DNA of 64,000 nucleotides from Rattus norvegicus. Lineage: Eukaryota; Chordata; Mammalia; Rodentia; Muridae. The stretch spans positions 45,409,225 to 45,473,224 of the forward strand of contig NC_086031.1 in assembly GCF_036323735.1 (NCBI RefSeq), read 5' to 3'. The translations under genes and the position numbers were made by a program. Position 1 is the stretch's first letter. Every line of letters starts with the position of its first letter. Below are positions 21,441-33,104 of the stretch, in pieces. The notes beneath the pieces are model-generated. The model saw only the letters and a list, made by a program, of their open reading frames with translations. It did not search any database and had not been told where the DNA came from.

Positions 21441-22734
21441 AAAGATGGAATTACTGAATCTTAAGGAAAACAAATGATTAAGTCGCAGTAAGCTAGGACT
21501 CAAACCCAGGCATATGACTCACTTTATTTTTTATACTTTTTCTCATCATTTCAAAATGTTTTTCAGCACCTGAGAAGCAGGGAGGTAGAAAGGTGCCTTT
21601 CCAGGTCAAATGGCAGCAACCACGAACAAAATATTCACCGTGACTGCCAGGAAATCACATTTAAGGTCAAGTGGCTTCATAGTTTAATATCACAGAACGT
21701 GAATCTTCAAGAACCTATCTTTAGAGGTGGAAGAGCAGCAAAAGATAGTGGTGGTGATGATGATGATGATGACGACGATGACGATGACGATGACAACGAT
21801 ATGCCACCTTAGATCGTTTTACTCATTTCTCCTTTTCTCCACCCTTACCTGCCTGATGGCCTCTCAGTCAGAGGCAGAACTATGTCTGGTTATGCTTCTG
21901 CTGGCAGAGTCCTACCCAGTCCTGCACGGGGCTAGCATAGATCGCCATCAGTGTGGAACCACAGCAATGGCAGCTTCAGCTGCAACTGGACCTGCCTTGA
22001 ATACAATACTACATGGTTTGCTGATAAGAGACTTGGCATTTGTGGCAAACAGCCTGCCAACACTGGGCAGCTTTCTTGCCCGGAGTAGGCACACAGTGTA
22101 TGCCCAGCTTAGTTTACATCCAGTCTCCATTAGCATCAAAATAGAGCAATTGTTTCATCCCTCCTCTGCCAGCAAGCTCACCTCCAAGCATGCCTCCAAC
22201 TGAGGCTGAAAGGAAGGATCTATTTTATGCAGTTCCTTACAAAGCTTCAAGTTCTTTTCCCATAGATTTGGCAGATGGGGAAGGGGAAGAATGAAGTTTT
22301 CACCTGAGCCTTAGATGAAATTTTAGTATAAGGGCCATGATCCTGAAATCTTTGTAACCACTCCCTTCTTAAAGCAATGAGGATTGACGAGGGTGCACTG
22401 GGTTTTGCCTTAGAATACTTAAAGTCCAAAATCTGTTCCTATCTTCTTTTTTATAGTTTCTGATTCTGTAGGTATCACTGTATGACAGACACAGCTAGTT
22501 CTTTGCAAGTGACCCTAGGTAATCTCCAAGAGCAATCTTCTTCCTCATCTCTTTCTCCTGCCAACCACCAATGCTGCCCAGCCCTCCAGTAACCCAACCC
22601 GAACTGAAACTGAGCACTGCAGGATTGTCTCCAGCAAGCAGAATGCTTCACAAAAAAGCTGCCTGCATCATCACTCATCAAAGCTCTCTTGTTCTTGTAT
22701 TCTAGAGTCTGATTACAAGGGGGTGTAGGAGTGT
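21441..22734. other. Unique intron sequence with a 158-codon open frame
   Basis: Starts about 450 nt upstream of the exon. It holds a GATGATGATGACGACGATGACGATGACGATGACAAC run (about 21753-21799) and a nonrepetitive segment to 22203. A 158-codon frame at 21727-22203 begins in the GAT repeat (poly-Met/Thr) and has no recognisable domain, so I do not call a gene. Confidence 0.4.
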
Positions 22735-22735
22735 T

Positions 22736-22789
<54 letters not shown>

Positions 22790-22794
22790 CGCAT
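22736..22794. repeat. (TG)n followed by (CG)n: Z-DNA-type tract
   Basis: About 21 TG units run directly into GCGCGCGCGCGC and then ATGT. Alternating purine-pyrimidine over nearly 60 nt with a CG block is the classic Z-DNA-prone arrangement. Confidence 0.95.
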
Positions 22795-23216
22795 GTACAA
22801 GAGATCTACAGAGATCATGTCAGGAACATGGTTCCTGTCCTAAATCTGGATCTCTTAAGGATAAAATCCCTTTTTATGATCACTGCTAGAAGCATCTGCC
22901 CCCTTTGTAGATATTAATGAAAAGACAGCAGTAATTGCCAGTAGGTAGAAAGATTGGGGGTAGAGAGCATGTGTGGGTCATCAATATTACTTAAAACTTG
23001 TCCATTAAATAAGAATCATCTCTTAGAGCATAATGGCTGTCCAGGAACAAAGATACAAAGGGAGAAAGAGGTATACTGAGGCTATCAAGACCTTCGGAGA
23101 CATCTATGACTCTCTTAAGACTAATAACCTCTTAGCCAGGGATGCAGAAAGAAACACTCTAGACTGTTCTGGGGATTATAGACAAAGTCCCATGATACTA
23201 ATGTAATTCAAGAAGT
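22795..23216. other. Unique intron sequence
   Basis: No recognised feature between the TG/CG tract and the next ID element. Confidence 0.4.
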
Positions 23217-23291
23217 AGGGGGTGGGGATTTAGCTCAGTGGGTGGAGCCCTTGCCTAGGATGTGTAAGGTCCTGGGTTCAGTCCTCAGCTG
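23217..23291 (+). mobile_element. ID element head leading into a purine tract
   Basis: GGGTGGGGATTTAGCTCAGTGGGTGGAGCCCTTGCCTAGGATGTGTAAGGTCCTGGGTTCAGTCCTCAGCT is an ID-type head. Where an A-tail is expected there is instead a G-run and a long GGA/GAA tract, suggesting tail expansion and turnover. Confidence 0.85.
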
Positions 23292-23475
23292 GGGGGGGGG
23301 GAGAGAAAAGGAGGAGAAGGGTGGGGGAGATAGAAGGAGGAAGAGGGAGAAGGAGAAGGGAGGAGGGAGGAGAGAAGAGGAGGAAGAAGGGGAAGGGGAA
23401 GAGGAAGGGGAACAGGAGGAAGAGGGGAGGAGGAGGAGGGGGAGGGGGAGGAGGAAGAAGAAGAAGAGGAGGAGG
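23291..23475 (+). repeat. Long (GGA/GAA)n polypurine tract
   Basis: About 185 nt almost entirely purine. The longest pure runs are 23332-23412 (81 nt) and 23414-23475 (62 nt), with single pyrimidines at 23322, 23331 and 23413. Such tracts can form triplex (H-DNA). Confidence 0.95.
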
Positions 23476-23705
23476 TGGTCGTGGTGATGGTAGGCTACCC
23501 TGAAATTGTACTATCCACATGATCCACATAACAGAGACCACGTGTGAGTTATATCAATGTGTCTTAGAAGTTCACCAGCATGAGACTCCGTGTTGAATTG
23601 GCAATGAGTAAGCAGTGTAGCATAAGCTATATTGCATACTTGGACCTCCTTCTTAAGCCCTATAGAAAGGGTGTGTGTTTACTAAACACATTATGTAGAT
23701 GAAGG

Positions 23706-23733
23706 GTACACACACACACACACACACACACAC
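23706..23733. repeat. (AC)n microsatellite
   Basis: About 14 AC units. Confidence 0.95.
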
Positions 23734-23919
23734 TACAGCTTATTTAATTTCCATTACTAGCTTCTAAGATATTTCAGATGAGAAAAATGGAAAGCTTATT
23801 AAGTAATATGTTAACATGTGAAGGGCCATACGAACAGTATTAAACAGGGCTTATGGCGGTTAATGCTTGATAGAATCTATCTATTATCACCTATGAGACA
23901 AGCCTCTGAGTATAACCTA

Positions 23920-24192
23920 GATTAAGTTAATTTAGGTTGGGAGATTCCTAGACTGAGGGTACCACCATTCCACAGGCTAAGGTCTTGAAGGGAATAAAAT
24001 GAGGAAGCAAGCCAACATTCACTGCTCTCTTCTTTCTGCAGACATAGTGTGAGCAGGCTTCCAGCTCCTCCTGCCTTGACTTCCTTCCACAAGGGACTTT
24101 ACCCACAACTGTAAGCAAAAAGGACCCTATCTTTCTTTAAAATGCTTTTGTCAAAATATTTTGTCACTGCATCAGGAAAAGTAAGACAGGGC
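23920..24192 (+). mobile_element. Rodent medium-reiteration repeat, subfamily unassigned
   Basis: CTGCTCTCTTCTTTCTGCAGACATAGTGTGAGCAGGC, CTCCTCCTGCCTTGACTTCCTTCC, ACTGTAAGCAAAAAGG and TTTTGTCACTGCATCAGGAAAAGTAAGACAGG follow the common rodent unit ending TTTTGTCACAGCAA...AAAGTAACTAATAC. Confidence 0.55.
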
Positions 24193-25555
24193 TAAAGCTA
24201 ATTTGATGTTTATCTGGTTTGTTGACGTGAGAAGCAGACACTCCATTGACAGTATTTCTGGGTAAATGTTTTTTTTTAATCTCTGGAATCTCAACTTCAT
24301 CTTCCTGCAGAGGAAGATTCAGGGCCCCAAGCCATCACATATTTTTGACTAATCCACAAGCAGACTGGATCCCTTCCCTATATCCTAGATCTGTTCTCCA
24401 TGGCAGCTTCAAAGAAAGTCCTTCCCTTCCCTTGTGAGCACATCCAGAAGAAAAGGGGAGAAATGATATCCCTACCCCAATCCAGCAGAGCTTACTAATA
24501 GATACTACCTGTCCCTAGTTTATGACATAGCACCCCTCCCCTACATCATGCCTAGAAGGAAGTCTCGCCTTTGTTATCCTTAGAACATTGAAGAAGGCAG
24601 TAAGAAAGATTCCAGCCACCCCTACCCTTGGGTCCCCTCTTCCAAGACAGAATGGCTGCTCTGTGGAGAGCAGAATGTAGGGCTGCTGTTGTTACAACAA
24701 ACAGTGGTCCTCAATAAGGCAGCTGTGCCAGCCTCTGTCCATGCACATAAGGAGAAAGAAACAATAGTGTACTGATTGTCAGCACACTTGGGCCATGTGC
24801 CCAGGCCGAAGACCCCTCCATACTCTGGATGACCATAAGGGCAGAAAGAAAAAGGGGCAATTTATAAAAGCACAAGGAATTTCTCAAAGTTCCCTGTGTG
24901 CTCAAGTGCTCATGTGCACATGTGAACACACTCAAAGACACACTATTCACATCATGTTCTACCATACCAAATCAAGACTTTACAAGTCTCCTTTGTAGTT
25001 CACAGAGAAGTCCTTGGAGATGACAGGGCCCTTGTAGCTTCTCTCTCTAGACTATGCGGGAGAAGCCAAGCTATACTTTCTAAAAGTGCTGCCTCTGAGC
25101 TATGAAAGCGCCCTGGGTATCTATGAAGTACCAAGTACTAGGACCGCCATGGACTAGCTGCACGGAGGGAGGAGTGCCCAAAGTACTCTCCTCTGGGCAC
25201 CTAAGTCTTGGTTATGCTGCGACTCTTCTTTACTATCTAACAAACTCACGGAGTAAATTCCAATGTGAAGACCCAAGAGTCAAATATAACCAATGACAAA
25301 AGGAAATCAAACTGTGAGTCTTAAGAAAAATAACTTTTTCTACCATATTTAAAAGTGATACAAGAAAAAGAAATCTTTTCTTGAAAGGACTACAGTTTTT
25401 AAATGAGTTTCATGTACTCAAGAGTGACCTTTGCTATTTCATTCATTGATTCAAGTCAAAATTTAACTTTGCTGTTTTGCTTTTGCACAATTTTGTAAGT
25501 ATGTGAAAACACACTGAATCACTTTAAAGGAATGAATTTTATAGTATGTGACTGT

Positions 25556-25556
<1 letters not shown>
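24193..25556. other. Unique intron sequence
   Basis: No repeat, RNA or exon recognised over about 1.4 kb. Confidence 0.4.

Positions 25557-25557
<1 letters not shown>

Positions 25558-25590
<33 letters not shown>
25558..25590. repeat. (AC)n microsatellite
   Basis: About 16 AC units. Confidence 0.95.
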
Positions 25591-25592
<2 letters not shown>

Positions 25593-26655
25593 AATATCTT
25601 TAACTACACCAACTGGTACAGTGTATTCTTTTGAGGTTGAGTTCCTTTCTACTAACAGAGAAATGGCCCCAAATAGACACCATAAAGAATTCTTGGTTTC
25701 TATTTCTCAACTTTTAGGGTGAAATTAGTTCTGCATTGAATATCACTATAGCAGATTGTGCAAGCAGTATGTCTGGGCAGGCTTGGTCATGACTAAACTC
25801 CACTGGCTAGAACATCATTATTCTACTGTTTTTGATAGATGTCCAATCGAACCACAGCAAGTAATGTTTTAGGTTCAAACTCAGGATCAGCAGACATAGC
25901 CAACAGGGTCTCCCCTGGGCAGTTTGCCTCTTGGTCTATGCCTGGGTACAGTTGAGACACTACTAACTACACGTCTTGGGAGTTAGAAGGAAATTTATAT
26001 CTTTCTTTTAAAAGGTGCTAACAGGTTTCAGTAAGGGTATCATTGGAAGATGCTGATCTTTTAGCAAAAATAATCAAGGCTCTACTTCACTGACACTCAT
26101 GTACCTTTAAATGATAGCACTTCCAGTGCAGATGAACCAATCCTCTGGAAACTGTCCTCAATTCAGAGAACACCTGGTGAACTCATCAAGGTTCAGATGG
26201 GGATTGTGTTCCCTAATGCTTTAATCCTGAAATAAGAGTTCGTTTCTTTGGCCTTCCAAAATTCATCTCCATATTCCAGAACCTCTCAAATTCAGTCATA
26301 AATACCACACATATTTAAGGAAAAAATGGGCATGTGAAGGCAGACTAGAAGAAAAATGACACATTCTTTAGAAAAGTCCCAGAGGTGTATCCTTCCCTTC
26401 TTGGTGCGCTGGCATCTTGGAAACAGGTACTACGACTCCCACAGGCTCTGTTGCCAACATGAAACATAATACTAGCCCATATTTCCCACTGCGAACCTGG
26501 TCTGATTGCCAGTCTTTTCCACAAAATCTACCTCACCTGCTTTTAGTCCTTTCACAAACATATGATGTCACCTCAGCTACCTCAAGAATACTGACTCACA
26601 GTACCTTCCAGAAGGTGTTATATAAGAACACAATTGAGGCTTTCATCAGGTTCTT
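25591..26655. other. Unique intron sequence
   Basis: No recognised feature. The 106-codon frame at 26417-26737 runs into the ID insertion and is not a gene. Confidence 0.4.
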
Positions 26656-26656
26656 T

Positions 26657-26789
26657 CCATTATTTCTTTTTTTTTTTTTTTTTTTTGGTTCTTTTTTTCG
26701 GAGCTGGGGACCGAACCCAGGGCCTTGCGCTTCCTAGGTAAGTGCTCTACCACTGAGCTAAATCCCCAGCCCCTTCCCCATTATTTCTT
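26657..26789 (-). mobile_element. Rat ID element with target-site duplication
   Basis: A T-run with GGTTC (the AAGAACC tail signature in reverse), then CGGAGCTGGGGACCGAACCCAGGGCCTTGCGCTTCCTAGG to GCTAAATCCCCAGCCCC. The duplication CCATTATTTCTT lies at 26657-26668 and 26778-26789. Young rat-type copy. Confidence 0.95.
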
Positions 26790-27410
26790 ACTGAAACTTC
26801 TGATCCCAACACTAATCAGTTCCTCTCCAAATTGATCCCCAGGAAACAAAGCAGGATGCCCTGCCAAGTCGTGCTCTTTACTCTGCTCACTTGCCTTTCT
26901 ACAAACTTACTAATTCCCGGGCTCTTAAAAAGTCTTGCTAGACAGAAGTGAGAAGCAAAGCCTAAGGAAGAGAAGAGAACTGGGTGCCACGTTCAATCTA
27001 CGAGCAATACCATACTCTGCCAGGGCCAACACTGGTCCTTATCCTCGAGTAGTTGATGTTTTAAAACACACCGAGCTGCCTTTAGTAAACTAGAAAACAG
27101 CAAGTCTCTCCCTCAAAGAATATGACTAATAGCTTCTCCCTCATTACTTCCCTCTATTGAAGAACTCCTCACTGGCAAGAATTATTCCAAACAACTGCTG
27201 CTGGAATTCCTCTTTCTATGTCTATACCCAGTTATACTCGAGCCCTCTCCAGCCTCCTAGAACTGACTTGCCATCTCTCCTTAGTTCTCTTAACAGGTAT
27301 CCACAACCTAAGCCCAAACTGAAACTCTGATACAAGCCCTGGCCTCTGTCTCTCCTGGGTCCTATTCTAATAACGGCACTTTTTTACCCGCCAGTCCAAA
27401 GCCCTTCAGT
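26790..27410. other. Pyrimidine-rich intron sequence, possibly degraded L2
   Basis: No firm match. The composition (many CCTC/CTCC words) and position directly before a clear L2 remnant suggest the L2 could extend back into it. Confidence 0.3.
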
Positions 27411-28050
27411 TACTGCTGAGAAATCTCTCTTTCGTATTCTGTCAACTGAAACTGCCTTCAAATTGCCTCCTGAATCCAACCTCTTCTTAGCCCAGCACCC
27501 ATTCATTCTCTACTTGCGTGCTAAGTGTAATGTGCCATGGCTTTGTTCTGACCCACTGTTCCTCCTGGCCGTCCATCATCACCCTCTGATGGCTTCCCAC
27601 AGAAGAAAGGGTGAAAACTTTCTAAACCCTTACATGGCCCAGCTGCTCTGAAACTCGCCCTTACAGATCCCAGGCACGGGAGCCTCTCTGGCCATAAGAC
27701 ATGCAAGCCCGCCTCTACCTCAGCTAAGGGAAGCTTTCACATTTGCTTCCGTTAGCTTGAAGCACCTTTGCCAACTTTAGCATACCTTGCTCCTTCACTT
27801 CAGTCAGTTTTCTGCTCAGAGGCTGTCTTCTCAAAGCAGGACTGAGAGATCTAATCCCAGCCTTAATGTTCATTTCAATCTGTCCACTCTAACTTCTATA
27901 TGCATAACTCTAGGTATTTATTGTGTTCCCCTCTCCCTTGACACAAGCCCCATGATGACACAGAATTTGTTTCATTCCCTGTTAAACCTTGATCCCTTAA
28001 TGACCAACATATAGAAAGTCTTCAAAGAATATGCATTTAGCAAACAAAGA
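27411..28050 (+). mobile_element. Long L2 LINE remnant
   Basis: AAACTGCCTTCAAATTGCCTCCTGAATCCAACCTCTTC, CACCTTTGCCAACTTTAGCATACCTTGC, TTTCTGCTCAGAGGCTGTCTTCTC, TATTTATTGTGTTCCC and CCATGATGACACAG...AACATATAGAAAGTCTTCAAAGAATATG follow the L2 3' end order through its terminal part. About 600 bp, so one of the longest ancient elements here. Confidence 0.6.
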
Positions 28051-28159
28051 GTTGCTTTGATTTTATGAGATTTGAGACAACTTATTGTTTTTTCCCCAAG
28101 ACTTTTTGTCATGATTGTTTGCTAATACCCCAGAGTCAGTAACTATTCCTTTTAAAAAG

Positions 28160-28362
28160 AAAAAAGCGCTAGAGAGAAGGCCCAGCGGATCAGGGAACTT
28201 GAGTTCAGTTCCCAGCACCCAAAGTAGGTGACTTACAATGTTCTCTATAACTCCATTTCCAAGAAGTCTGATACTCTCTCCTGGCCTTTGTAGAAAAACA
28301 CATATACAAAGCATATGCTCTCACAGATACACACATAAATAAAATTGGTCTTTGAAAAATTT
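28160..28362 (+). mobile_element. B2/B3-type SINE (diverged)
   Basis: CGCTAGAGAGAAGGCCCAGCGGATCAGGGAACTTGAGTTCAGTTCCCAGCACCC, then CTCTCCTGGCCTTTGTAG, then CACACATAAATAAAATTGG preserves the B3 order. Confidence 0.65.
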
Positions 28363-28364
28363 TT

Positions 28365-30680
28365 AAAAAGAAACCCCACAAAAATTCAGAAGAGGGAGAT
28401 GCATTATCTAGTCAGCTCTGTTCTGACAAATGTTTTCTCTCCATTATTTATGACAGATACAAAAGGACTCAATGTATATGCCCACAGGGCTTTTTTATAA
28501 TTAATGAACTCTTCTTAAGAGGAAACTTTATGAAACCAAGTTTCAGTTGCCCCAGGGCTGGCCAAATACCATGAACACTATCCCAGTCAGAGCAAAAATT
28601 AGCAAGGTTTTTCCTAAATCTCAAAGTCCCTTGTAACAATCTTTCTCTTTCATTACTGTTACTAGAACCCAGCACGAGGCCATCTTGCAAATGAGTGATT
28701 GCCTATGACAGTCTTTAAGTAGAAGATAAAGGTTATCACTTTCACTATGCTTATATTTCTAGGCATGTAGTAACCAGAATCACAAGATCACAGCGGCCAA
28801 TGAGAACCTTCAAAGTGCCTTTGTCAGGAGACACACACGTTCCATCAAGAAAATGGGGTCCTGTCCCCGAACCTCCAACTAACCCACAACAATATAATGT
28901 CATTCACAATTTTCAAAACAAGTGAACAAATAATTAAACTTCTAAGTACATTAATGTGTATTTGATCTAAACCAAACATATCATTTTAATCTTTTTTTTA
29001 CAAATCAAATCTTTTCTTACATACTTTATTTCAAAAGTTAGTGCACATCACTTGCTAGATAGGTTTACATATAACAAAAGTTATTAAGATTTAAAGTATG
29101 TTAAAATATATATCTTAATATACTTTAAAAGAAAAATTTGCCTAAATTCGCATCTTTGTTGTAGTTTATAAAAATGATAATACTTATTTAAACTCCTGAG
29201 GGATACCATGGAATTATATTATCCTGAGAAGAGTTTATAAATTTTTAAATATTGGGAAATGCCAACACATATGAGACTTTCTCATTTTAAGCAGCAGCCT
29301 GCCTTCCAAAGGAATGTCCTCTAGAGAAGGTAGACTGTGAGAAGGAATTGTAACATGATAAGCTCATTATTAGGAAAAGAAGCAAGCCTATTTGGTCCAA
29401 GACTCAGGAAGTTATTTCCAGAAGCCAGACTTCAAGGATCCGGGTTACCCAGAAAAGGAGTACAGGAAATGTTCCCTAAGCCAAAGGGAAGAGTGCATTT
29501 CAGTGGTCCAGAGGAAAGGGGACAGAAAGACTCATTGGAGGAACTGAAATAACAAAAGAAATCCAGACTAACTAGAACATCCAACCTTAAGTAGGAAGGT
29601 GAGCAAAGACTGACAGAAGAGGCAGAGGGCACAATGCTGGACAATACCAGGTACTGAGCAGCATAGGACTGCTCCTAAGAGCAATGGCAAGCAAGCCCTT
29701 AAAGATCACATATAGAAATTATACAGCAAACTGCTTTCAAAGATGGTAAGCACACCCTCTGGAGTGCCCAAACACAAGAAAGAATGAACCATTTCAGTTT
29801 TGGAGAGGTCAGGAGTGCAGTCTTCTTCTAATGACTCCTTCAACCTGCATCTTCCATAAAAACTGAAATTCCTCCCAAGCACAAAGAGCATAGTGAACCA
29901 AAGGTTAGCCAGAAATGATCGCAAGCTATGATCTTGCAAATGATCAGTCCAGTGAGTTAGGCAGTAGAGCAACAGCAAGAAAACTGCATGAGTCAGGCCA
30001 GTTAGGCCTAGGTTTCTTTTTCCCCATCTGAGCATCTGTGGTTAAGTATTTCTGCCCTGCCTACCCACTATACACCAAAAGCTATGTCTCAACCACATGA
30101 GTCAACAACAGAAGCGAAAAGGACTTTAACTCGACCACCAGAAAAACACAAGAAATGCTTTGCCTGGTTGTTTCACACCTCAAGAGAGGGGAGGAGACAT
30201 CCTCATGTTCAAATCCATAGATGGGCATATTTAGAATATACTTGACGTTGGAACATAATTCAGAGCCAAGTCAGCTAAGAATAAAAAACACTGAACTAAA
30301 TAAAATTAAAACCAAATACAAAACATTAAAGCTTAGGTCTGGATTCAGTCAACTCACTGAGTCATAAGCCAGGCTTAGGCTAATGGAGCCGACAGCAGTC
30401 AATCGACCTTACGCTGGAAAGCCTGGCATTAAAGTCCCTGAATAGAGTATGTGACTTATGTTGATATTATTATTGCAAAATTAGTCATGATTTCACATGT
30501 CTTAAAAAGTTATTGCTGATATTAAAGATCAAGAAAATAAAAACAGAATACTACAGGTTCCATCAAAACAAACAAACTAAACACTCAAGCTCCTAGTATA
30601 TGCTTGTATTTTTAAAGGGCATTTAGAAGAAAAATAATTTAAATGATCTTATATGTCTTTAGACTGGGCATGAATTATGT
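28365..30680. other. Unique intron sequence with an AT-rich centre
   Basis: No repeat or exon recognised. About 28890-29270 is markedly AT-rich, with long A/T words such as TTAAAATATATATCTTAATATACTTTAAAAG. The remaining frames look random. Confidence 0.4.
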
Positions 30681-30682
30681 CA

Positions 30683-30694
30683 AAACTGATTTTA
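30683..30694. repeat. Target-site duplication, 3' side of NDUFA3 retrocopy
   Basis: AAACTGATTTTA, identical to 31055-31066, bounds the NDUFA3 retrocopy. It overlaps the TTTATT that reads AATAAA on the minus strand, which may explain why no separate poly(A) tail is visible. Confidence 0.85.
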
Positions 30695-31054
30695 TTGGGT
30701 GGAGGGTGTTAGTCTTCATATTTTTATTGGAGGACAACAGGAAAGGGACCTCTTTCATCAGCATAAGCATTCCCAGGTTCTTCAGCCTTTCCAGGCTTGG
30801 GCCCAGAGTTTCCTGTGGGTGACTGGTCACATCAGGCATGTTCCCATTATCTCTCGCAGACACTGGGTAGTTGTAGGGTGTGGCCTGGTTGATCATGCCA
30901 ATACTTGGTGTTGGGGCTAACCATAGGGATAATTATAGCGAGGCCCCAGACAGAGGAGGACAGACACTACCAGCACTGGCTCCTTTGCGCAGGCATTCTT
31001 GAGGAAGGTGGAGAGTTTCCTGGCCATCTTGGTCTTGGTAGTGACAATGGCCCC
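30695..31054 (-). pseudogene. Ndufa3-ps: NDUFA3 processed pseudogene (complex I subunit B9)
   Basis: On the minus strand this is an intronless copy of the NDUFA3 mRNA. A short 5' UTR precedes the ATG at 31027, and the reading begins MARKLSTFLKNACAKEPVLV, the known N-terminus of this 84-residue single-span inner-membrane accessory subunit of mitochondrial complex I. After codon 22 the frame is disrupted and a TAG falls at codon 37 (30917-30919). The second half of the protein is recovered in another frame from 30896 as MINQATPYNYPVSARDNGNM, followed by PDVTSHPQ, with the normal stop apparently lost. Two AATAAA polyadenylation signals lie near the 3' end. A perfect 12-bp direct repeat, AAACTGATTTTA, flanks the copy at 30683-30694 and 31055-31066, the mark of LINE-driven retroposition. 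No poly(A) tail remains. It is in the same orientation as Srgap2. It cannot make NDUFA3. Confidence 0.92.
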
Positions 31055-31066
31055 AAACTGATTTTA
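31055..31066. repeat. Target-site duplication, 5' side of NDUFA3 retrocopy
   Basis: AAACTGATTTTA, the matching copy of 30683-30694, directly abuts the start of the mRNA-derived 5' UTR (GGGGCCATTGTC on the minus strand). Confidence 0.85.
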
Positions 31067-31204
31067 ATATTAAACAAAACAATAGAACACATTTGAGTAA
31101 AAGATACAAACTAGTCAGCACCATGTCTGGACTAGACAGACTAAGAAACTTCATTTTCTTTTTCAGCAGAGTAGCTTTCCCAAATTCTATAAAGGAAATC
31201 CCTA

Positions 31205-31409
31205 TTCTTGGGTTTATTTGCTTTATTTTATGTATATGTGTGAGTGTTTACATGTATGTATGTATGTATGTATGTGCACCACATGTACACCTGGAGTCAT
31301 AGGCAATTGTGATTCACACGATGTGGGTGTTAGTGGTGAGCTGAACCTGGGTCCTTTGCAAAAGCAACAAGCACTCTTAACCAATGAGCCATCATCTCCT
31401 TGGTCCCTA
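31205..31409 (-). mobile_element. B3 SINE with (ATGT)n
   Basis: Reverse-complement B3: TTATTTTATGTATATGTGTGAGTG, a (TGTA)n run at 31253-31278, then GAACCTGGGTCCTTTGCAAAAGC, CTCTTAACCAATGAGCCATCATCTCC. Confidence 0.85.
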
Positions 31410-32384
31410 GTTCTTTTTATTAAATGGCACATTTTTCAGGGAAAAAAAAGCTTACAGCATAATTCCTCTACTTTATGATCTCACTCTGTAGCTCTTGAAC
31501 AATTCTCTTATGACACTCAACACACTGGAAGGAAACTGGCAGTTCACATTTATTTCCCAGCAAGGCTAGGAGCACCTTACGTCTAACACCATGTCTTATT
31601 TTCACATTCCCATACCACAAACCTGGTATCAATGTTGAACTGAAATTAATGAAAATAAGTTAGGCTTTCCCTGTCTTCAACAGTGACTCTTTGGAAGACT
31701 CCAACAAAGCCTCAGAGCTGGGCTAGCAAAGATGCACAATAAAGATTTCTGTGTATCTGGCTCTTTCTCTACTCTTCTTTTCCCTGCTTCTCCACCTCCA
31801 GTAGGGAGTTCCCACTGAAAATTGCACAATTCTTTGTGCAAGAGAAACAACAAGTTTAGTTCCTGCTGACCTGGGCAACATGATGTCCTGGCACAGCTCT
31901 TCCAATATCTTAATTCCTTTTCTCATTGCTCGAACCAAACACTTGTCAAGAAGCAAGTTAATGGACGAAGGGCTTGGCATGAGGCAGCTGGTCATGCTGC
32001 ACAGTCAGGAAGCGAGGAAGAAGGATTGCTCAGTATAATTTTTTTTTCTTTAGTCCAGGACTAGAGCCCATGGAACTGTGCTATTCTTAGCAGACAGGTC
32101 TTCCTACCTCAGTTAATCCATCTGGATAACCCCTCACAGGCCTGCCTGGAGGCTAACAGTCTAGAGACCCCCATAAGTGTTTGTAGGAGACCGTCTCCTC
32201 GGTGTTTTTAAAGACAGTAGTTGATAATACTAACCATCATGCCCACTTTGATAAAAGAGTTGCAAACCCAAGCCAGCGTTCTTTTAAACAAAAGTATCAT
32301 TTGAAGATCAATATTTTACCAAAATATCACCTTCTCTGACAGTTAATTTTGATTTCCCCAACTTCCTTAGAAACAACTAGACAT
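31410..32384. other. Mostly unique intron sequence
   Basis: No gene recognised. GCAGCTGGTCATGCTGCACAGTCAGGAAGCGAGGAAG at about 31982-32018 resembles an inverted piece of a medium-reiteration rodent repeat, too short to call. Confidence 0.4.
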
Positions 32385-32682
32385 TACGCATCATCTTTAT
32401 GGGTGTGTCTTTATGAGGGTGCTTCCAGGGAGGGTTGAGGGGACAGATGTGGCCCCATCCCATGAGCTGGGGCCCCAGACTGAAAGCAAAGGATATGAGG
32501 AGGAAGTCAGCTGAAAGTCAGCCCTGAGATGGTAAGAGGTGAGGGGTCCTAGTCTCATGCCCCACTGTCATGGAGCTTCCTGACACCATTAGAAACTGTA
32601 TCCCTTGAAATCATAAGCCAAAGTAAATTCTTCCTCCCTTAAATTTCTTTGATAGTTGACAGAAAAATAACTTATATTCCTT
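32385..32682 (+). mobile_element. Rodent medium-reiteration repeat, subfamily unassigned
   Basis: GAGGGTGCTTCCAGGGAGGGTTGAGG, CCCATGAGCTGGGGCCCCAGACTGAAAGC, ATCATAAGCCAAAGTAAATTCTTCCTCCCTTAAATTTCTTTGATAG matches a common rodent unit. I do not assign the subfamily. Confidence 0.6.
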
Positions 32683-33104
32683 GAAAGGCTTTCATTTCTA
32701 TCTATAGTCTTATAATATGCAAGTGTAAATTTTTGACAGGTAAGGCAACGTTCTGAACTCTTTGGTCAACCCCAGGACGAGTGGTTCATGTTACACCCTG
32801 ACTAAGTATGCACATGTATAAAACAAAGCACACATATGTGATGTGTACAATCACTCTTAAATTTTCTGATGCAGTCATATTTATTTTCTATATACAATTT
32901 TCTTTTATTCTTTCTGTGCTTAAAAAATTATTTCATTTAAGTTTTTAAAGAAACTGAATTCATAACCTGCCCAGCAAAAGGATCACAATCTACAGGAAGA
33001 AAACCTCTAGTCAAGTAAGTATCATACAGTGCTGTGACCAGTGTTCCAGAATCACTTTGGAAGCTTTTAAAGGGCAACATAGAACTCTGAAAAACAAAAC
33101 TAAT

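Noticed and set aside
21727..22203. 158-codon open frame upstream of the Srgap2 exon
   Set aside because: It begins inside a GAT/GAC repeat (poly-Met/Thr), has no recognisable domain, no supporting splice or polyadenylation context, and lies in an intron on the opposite strand. Chance frame in unique DNA.
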